Below are positions 60,523 through 64,000 of a stretch of DNA of 64,000 bases, in pieces. This stretch comes from JBLWXV01 sp048267245 (lineage in GTDB: Bacteria; Bdellovibrionota; Bacteriovoracia; Bacteriovoracales; Bacteriovoracaceae): assembly GCA_048267245.1 (NCBI GenBank), contig JBLWXV010000002.1:248001-312000 (forward strand), written 5' to 3'. The stretch's first letter is position 1. Every line of letters starts with the position of its first letter. The notes beneath the pieces were generated by a model that saw only the letters and a program-made list of their open reading frames with translations, made no database searches and was not told where the DNA came from. Both the position numbers and the translations under genes were made by a program.

Positions 60523-60564
60523 ATGTTAGATAAAAGTCGTGCAGCCGATGGGAAGGAGCGATAG
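60523..60564 (+). CDS. Possible leader peptide 1 (13 aa)
   Basis: ATG 60523 with GGAGG at 7 bases (60511-60515) encodes MLDKSRAADGKER and stops at 60564, one base before the second leader frame's start. Charged, with no membrane segment. Chance occurrence is possible, but two frames in tandem, each with ideal ribosome binding, are unusual. Confidence 0.4.
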   Translation: MLDKSRAADGKER

Positions 60565-60565
60565 A

Positions 60566-60619
60566 ATGGATGGGTCTACAAAGATTCTTGAGGAATCTTG
60601 GACTGAAAATTCATCTTAA
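60566..60619 (+). CDS. Possible leader peptide 2 (17 aa)
   Basis: ATG 60566 with AAGGAG at 7 bases (60553-60558, inside leader 1) encodes MDGSTKILEESWTENSS and ends at 60619, 37 bases before the dioxygenase ATG. It could couple translation of leader 1 to the downstream gene, or be an attenuator. No homologue can be checked here. Confidence 0.4.
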   Translation: MDGSTKILEESWTENSS

Positions 60620-60656
60620 TATTAGGAAGATTAATCTATAAGAAGGAGCTTAGAGG

Positions 60657-62726
60657 ATGAGAAAGCTTAGTCTATCAGTAGTGATTTCAGGGCTACTCCT
60701 GGGATCATGTGCGAAGGTAGAGTCACCAGACTCGACACGAGACCCGAGTAGTTCAAATAGAGAAGACCCGTGGACAACATGGTCCAGAGACAACGGGAAG
60801 ATCGGAGCTTTGCTGGTTCTGAGTAAAATTAGAAGTAACCTTCTAGATAATAATCTTCACGATCCCCACATTTCTTATAAAGGGTACAATCGCGATGTTA
60901 AGTGTGATTCTTATCGCGATGATCACTACAGAAGTGCTGATGGTACTTGTTATGACTTTGATGCTCCCTTTGTTGGCGCTTCTGGCACAGCATTTGGTCG
61001 CAACGTTCCCCCTGAGATGATTGATCAAGAGGGACGTGAGAAAATCATGGAGCCAAATCCGAAACTAGTCTCAAATGAATTCTTCACAAGAGACGAATTC
61101 AAACCAGTTCCATTTCTCAATATGCTTGCTGCAAGTTGGATTCAATTTATGAATCACGACTGGCTCACTCACGGAAGAAATGAGGATAGCCGCCCTTACA
61201 ATGTGACCTTTGAAGGCAAGAGCGTAGAGCAAGTGGAGCGCACAAAAGAAAACTCCAGTAAGAGTAATCAGTATAAGAATGACTACGGTAAAACAACGAT
61301 TAACGATGTCACTCACTGGTGGGATGCTTCACAGCTCTATGGAAGCAATCAAGAAGAGCAGAATAAAGTTCGCTCTTTTTCTCGTGGCAAACTTCACATG
61401 GTTTCTTATAAAGGCAAGGAACTTCTACCAAAGAGAAATGATCTCAATCTTGCTATGAATAAGCAAAATCAAGGTCTCGCCGTTACTGGCTTTAGCGATA
61501 ACTGGTGGGTCGGACTAAGTATGCTCCACACACTTTTTGTTAAAGAGCACAATGCGATTACTGACATGCTCATGAAAAAGTATGTTTCAAAAGATAAGAA
61601 GAGCGGTAAGTGGAAGTGGAAAGAAGGTGGTGTTTTCCGTCGCATGGGAGACCTCTTTAGAAAAGAAGATAAGTACACTAGACTCCTAACAGACAAAGAA
61701 CTCGATGAGCACCTCTTTCAAACGGCCAGACTTATTAACTCTGCCGTGCTTGCAAAAATTCACACTATCGAGTGGACTCCAGCAATTCTTGCTAATAAAA
61801 CACTTCGCTTTGCCATGTACTCAAATTGGTATGGCGTGGCCAACCCACAGACATGGTCAAAAATCTTAAAGCACATCCCAGGTCTTAATAAGACGGATTG
61901 GTTTAAGGCGACTGACTCTGGATATATCGTCGGTGGTATCGTGGGTGACAAGTCAGATGACTACGGCGTTCCCTATAGTATTACAGAGGAGTTTACGTCT
62001 GTTTACCGTCTTCACTCGCTTTTACCAGAGACGATCAACGTAAAGAAACTTTCTACGCCAAAGAAAGTAGATGCCATTGCTTTTGCTGATACTAGAAATG
62101 AGATGAGCTACGGATTGATGGAAAAGTATGATCTAAAAGATCTTTTCTACTCATTTGGTACTCAGCACCCTGGTCAACTTGTACTCAATAACTTCCCAAA
62201 ATTTATGCAGTCTCTTCAAATTCCTGGCCGCGGCAACATGGACCTAGGCATGGTTGATATTATGCGCGACCGTGAAAGAGGTGTGCCACGCTACAATCAA
62301 TTTAGAAGAGCAATCAACCTGAAACCGATTACAAAGTACCGCGACTTCTTCCCGGCCGAAAAGCCACTTGATGAAAGACAACAAAAGATTCTTGAGAAGT
62401 TCAATAAGGTCTACGGAAAGGATGATCAAGGCAATGACAACGTAGAAGAGATCGATCTTCTTGTGGGAACACTTGCTGAGGAAGTTCGTCCAGAAGGTTT
62501 TGGATTTGGCGAAACACCTTTCCAAATCTTTATTCTCATGGCCTCTAGACGTTTGATGGCCGATAAATTCTACACTGATAACTACAGTGACAAGTACTAT
62601 ACAAAAGCAGGTATGGATTGGATTGATGACGAGGGCTATATGCACAAAGTTATTGGTCGCCATATGAAAGAGCTTAAGCCAAAGATGAAGGGTCTCTCGA
62701 CCGCCTTCGCTCCTTGGCACGATTAA
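60657..62726 (+). CDS. Lipoprotein haem dioxygenase, alpha-DOX/cyclooxygenase type
   Basis: 689 residues. Lipobox LLGSC (Cys18) makes it an exported lipoprotein. The animal-haem-peroxidase fold carries the distal His in 'WIQFMNHDWLTHG' (His167) as in alpha-dioxygenase, and the proximal His in 'FTSVYRLHSLLPE' (His453) preceded by Tyr450. That Y-x-x-H spacing equals Tyr385/His388 of cyclooxygenase, the tyrosyl-radical residue, so oxygenation of fatty acids is more likely than plain peroxidase activity. 'RDRERGVPRYNQFRRAINL' near 537-555 is also typical. AAGGAG lies 8 bases before the ATG. Two leader frames precede it. Confidence 0.85.
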   Translation: MRKLSLSVVISGLLLGSCAKVESPDSTRDPSSSNREDPWTTWSRDNGKIGALLVLSKIRSNLLDNNLHDPHISYKGYNRDVKCDSYRDDHYRSADGTCYDFDAPFVGASGTAFGRNVPPEMIDQEGREKIMEPNPKLVSNEFFTRDEFKPVPFLNMLAASWIQFMNHDWLTHGRNEDSRPYNVTFEGKSVEQVERTKENSSKSNQYKNDYGKTTINDVTHWWDASQLYGSNQEEQNKVRSFSRGKLHMVSYKGKELLPKRNDLNLAMNKQNQGLAVTGFSDNWWVGLSMLHTLFVKEHNAITDMLMKKYVSKDKKSGKWKWKEGGVFRRMGDLFRKEDKYTRLLTDKELDEHLFQTARLINSAVLAKIHTIEWTPAILANKTLRFAMYSNWYGVANPQTWSKILKHIPGLNKTDWFKATDSGYIVGGIVGDKSDDYGVPYSITEEFTSVYRLHSLLPETINVKKLSTPKKVDAIAFADTRNEMSYGLMEKYDLKDLFYSFGTQHPGQLVLNNFPKFMQSLQIPGRGNMDLGMVDIMRDRERGVPRYNQFRRAINLKPITKYRDFFPAEKPLDERQQKILEKFNKVYGKDDQGNDNVEEIDLLVGTLAEEVRPEGFGFGETPFQIFILMASRRLMADKFYTDNYSDKYYTKAGMDWIDDEGYMHKVIGRHMKELKPKMKGLSTAFAPWHD

Positions 62727-62755
62727 TTGACCCAACTACCTGCAGCCGATATTTT
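62727..62755 (+). promoter_or_regulatory. Candidate sigma-70 promoter of the MBL-fold gene
   Basis: TTGACC (62727-62732), 17-base spacer, TATTTT (62750-62755), about 48 bases before the ATG. It overlaps the hairpin that follows the dioxygenase gene. Confidence 0.35.
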
Positions 62756-62770
62756 ATTGGCTGCAGGTTT
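62738..62770 (+). terminator. Hairpin terminator after the dioxygenase gene
   Basis: A 10-bp stem (62738-62747 with 62759-62768, 11-base loop) runs into only three T (62768-62770), so termination is probably partial. Confidence 0.45.
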
Positions 62771-62802
62771 ACATCCCACCCAACTCTCGCTAGCTTCTAA
62801 TC

Positions 62803-63573
62803 ATGGATTTAACTTGGCTTGGAACGGCTGGCTTCATTGCTCGCTCTAGTGGTGTAGAAATTGCTTTTGATCCCTTCCTCTCTCGAGGCGAGGCTGGTCC
62901 CTCACCATTTTCACCGAAATCTTTTGAAAATGTAGAGTGCATCTTTGTCGGCCATGGCCACTTTGATCACACTTTTGATATCCCCGAAATTTGCTCTCAC
63001 TGCCACGAAATTAAGGTCTACGCTCCTGGGCTCACTGGACAGGTGCTTGGCTTAAGAGGAGTTTCAAAGTCTCAGTTGGGCCTAGCATCTAACCGTGAGA
63101 CACTCCTTAAATCTCTTAAGGTTCAGGCATTTAAGAGTGCCCATGTCTCCTTTGACTTCCGCCTGGTAGTCGAGACAGCTAAGCGCTGTGGGATCGCTGG
63201 TTGTCTACATGTGGCCAAGCTAGGTATTGGCTACCCCAAGGGGTTAGTGCAGTCCTACCTCTTTGAGGATCAAGGCCGCAAGATCCTCTTCTTAAGTAGT
63301 GCTGGTTGCTCCAAAAAGGAGCTTCAGATGTATCGGAATCTAGAAATTGATATTCTCCTTGCCCCGTTGCAGGGACACTCTTATATCCAAGATATAGCGG
63401 CCGAGCAGACATTAATGATCAACCCTAAGGCCGTGATTCCACATCATCACGACGACTTCTATCCACCGCTAAGTCAGCATATTAGTGTTGAGGTATTTAA
63501 GGATTTGTTGTCGATGAAGGGCTATAAAGGCGAGGTAATTGAGCTTAATCTTTTTGAGTCAGCCCACTTATAA
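62803..63573 (+). CDS. MBL-fold metallohydrolase
   Basis: 256 residues, cytosolic. Metal site 'HGHFDH' (51-56), further His-rich 'PHHHDDF' near the C-terminus and 'DPFLSRG' in the first strand-loop pair. Sequence is closest in layout to the UlaG/NAPE-PLD-like part of the superfamily, so the substrate may be a phosphodiester or lactone. It follows the dioxygenase, which makes a linked lipid pathway possible but unproven. No ribosome binding site stands out. Confidence 0.8.
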   Translation: MDLTWLGTAGFIARSSGVEIAFDPFLSRGEAGPSPFSPKSFENVECIFVGHGHFDHTFDIPEICSHCHEIKVYAPGLTGQVLGLRGVSKSQLGLASNRETLLKSLKVQAFKSAHVSFDFRLVVETAKRCGIAGCLHVAKLGIGYPKGLVQSYLFEDQGRKILFLSSAGCSKKELQMYRNLEIDILLAPLQGHSYIQDIAAEQTLMINPKAVIPHHHDDFYPPLSQHISVEVFKDLLSMKGYKGEVIELNLFESAHL

Positions 63574-63574
63574 A

Positions 63575-63597
63575 AAGGCCACCTAGAAGGTGGCCTT
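63575..63597 (-). terminator. Rho-independent terminator of the 3'-end minus-strand gene
   Basis: A 10-bp GC-rich stem (63575-63584 with 63588-63597, 3-base loop). On the minus strand it is followed by five U from the A run at 63572-63576; on the plus strand the T run is poor. Confidence 0.7.
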
Positions 63598-63610
63598 GTC
63601 ATTCTTAGTT

Positions 63611-64000
63611 TTAGCGACCTTCACCATTTTCCGGGTGCTCATAGTACATGAGGAAGTCAGCATCGTTGCTTGGATCGATGAGTGCTAGCTCCACAACATC
63701 TTGATTGAGCGCCTTTGTGGCATCAAAGATATCAATGAAGAGACCGATTCTTCCAGATACTTCTTTCTTTGTGGCCTTATCACTATTTACTGCGTGAAAG
63801 AGAAACATGCCTTTTCTTGGCTCACTTACCGAGTAATCACCCTTTAGAAAGGCTGATTTAGGGTTTGTGAACATGTCAGAGCGCTTCTTTGCTTTGTAAT
63901 TTGCGTACTTGCTCACAGTTTGGAACTTGGCATTGTGATCACTTCCGGCCACTTTGAGGTCTAGGACAACGTCATCGAGTCTTCCATAGGCCGATAGGTA
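63611..64000 (-). CDS. C-terminal part of uncharacterised protein (5' truncated)
   Basis: The frame is open to the window edge (an internal GTG at 63952 is not its start), so 129 residues of the C-terminus are visible. They look soluble and beta-rich, with 'GMFLFHAVNSDK' and an acidic end 'YEHPENGEGR'. No family recognised. The stop is 13 bases from the terminator stem. Confidence 0.6.
   Translation of the reverse strand, partial: YLSAYGRLDDVVLDLKVAGSDHNAKFQTVSKYANYKAKKRSDMFTNPKSAFLKGDYSVSEPRKGMFLFHAVNSDKATKKEVSGRIGLFIDIFDATKALNQDVVELALIDPSNDADFLMYYEHPENGEGR

Larger units (their letters stand above)
60321..60656. other. 336-base divergent spacer between catalase-like and dioxygenase genes
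   Basis: It holds the GGAGG of the catalase-like gene (minus strand) at its left end, TATAAA-like AT-rich sequence near 60432 that could be a promoter, and two short leader frames near the right end. No tRNA, repeat or strong promoter pair was found. Confidence 0.5.

Overview
The window looks like chromosome of a motile, Gram-negative bacterium of the Bdellovibrionota, most likely a Bacteriovorax/Halobacteriovorax/Peredibacter-type predator. The lineage call is inference: it rests on the gene order fliLMNOPQR-flhBA-flhFG-fliA, a Bam/Skp/Lpx envelope operon, many exported proteins of unknown function and moderate G+C by eye. No rRNA, tRNA, insertion sequence, prophage or CRISPR array was seen.

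Layout. 1-9.4 kb: end of a beta-propeller-like protein, a membrane-flanked spermidine-synthase-like protein (-), membrane pyrophosphatase hppA (-), an HTTM membrane protein with a small partner, the lipid II flippase murJ and two small proteins. 9.5-19.5 kb: a secreted glycine-rich repeat protein behind a sigma-28-like promoter, uvrC, two zinc-ribbon proteins, a degenerate uracil-DNA-glycosylase-like protein, a SpoIID-like protein, a lipoprotein, a DsbA-like lipoprotein and HU. 19.6-22.3 kb: an RND exporter with an extra C-terminal domain. 22.4-33.9 kb: one flagellar operon encoding switch (FliM, FliN), export gate (FliO, P, Q, R, FlhB, FlhA), FliL, placement proteins (FlhF, FlhG) and sigma-28, closed by a terminator. 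Its FlhF has lost every nucleotide-binding motif. 34-36.4 kb: a membrane PAS/coiled-coil protein with no output domain.

36.4-54.3 kb is housekeeping and envelope biogenesis: coaE and mazG (-), ybeY (no usable canonical start), prfB (with the programmed +1 frameshift), a Lol-type ABC exporter, bamA, skp, lpxD, fabZ, lpxA, an oxidoreductase that may be GnnA-like, lpxB, lpxK, a DUF3108 lipoprotein, a glycosyltransferase and rpsA behind a structured leader. Together these build lipid A, insert outer-membrane proteins and sort lipoproteins.

54.3-64 kb is accessory and rich in exported products, mostly on the minus strand: a small beta-barrel candidate, a Cys/His (CHAP/NlpC-like) exported protein, an astacin-like metalloprotease, a P-loop ATPase, a diacylglycerol-kinase-like enzyme and a secreted catalase-like protein. 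The last is divergent from a lipoprotein haem dioxygenase of the alpha-DOX/cyclooxygenase type, whose leader carries two very short reading frames with good ribosome binding sites. This divergent pair, a possible exported oxylipin system, is the most novel-looking locus. The degenerate FlhF is the most striking change inside an otherwise ordinary operon.
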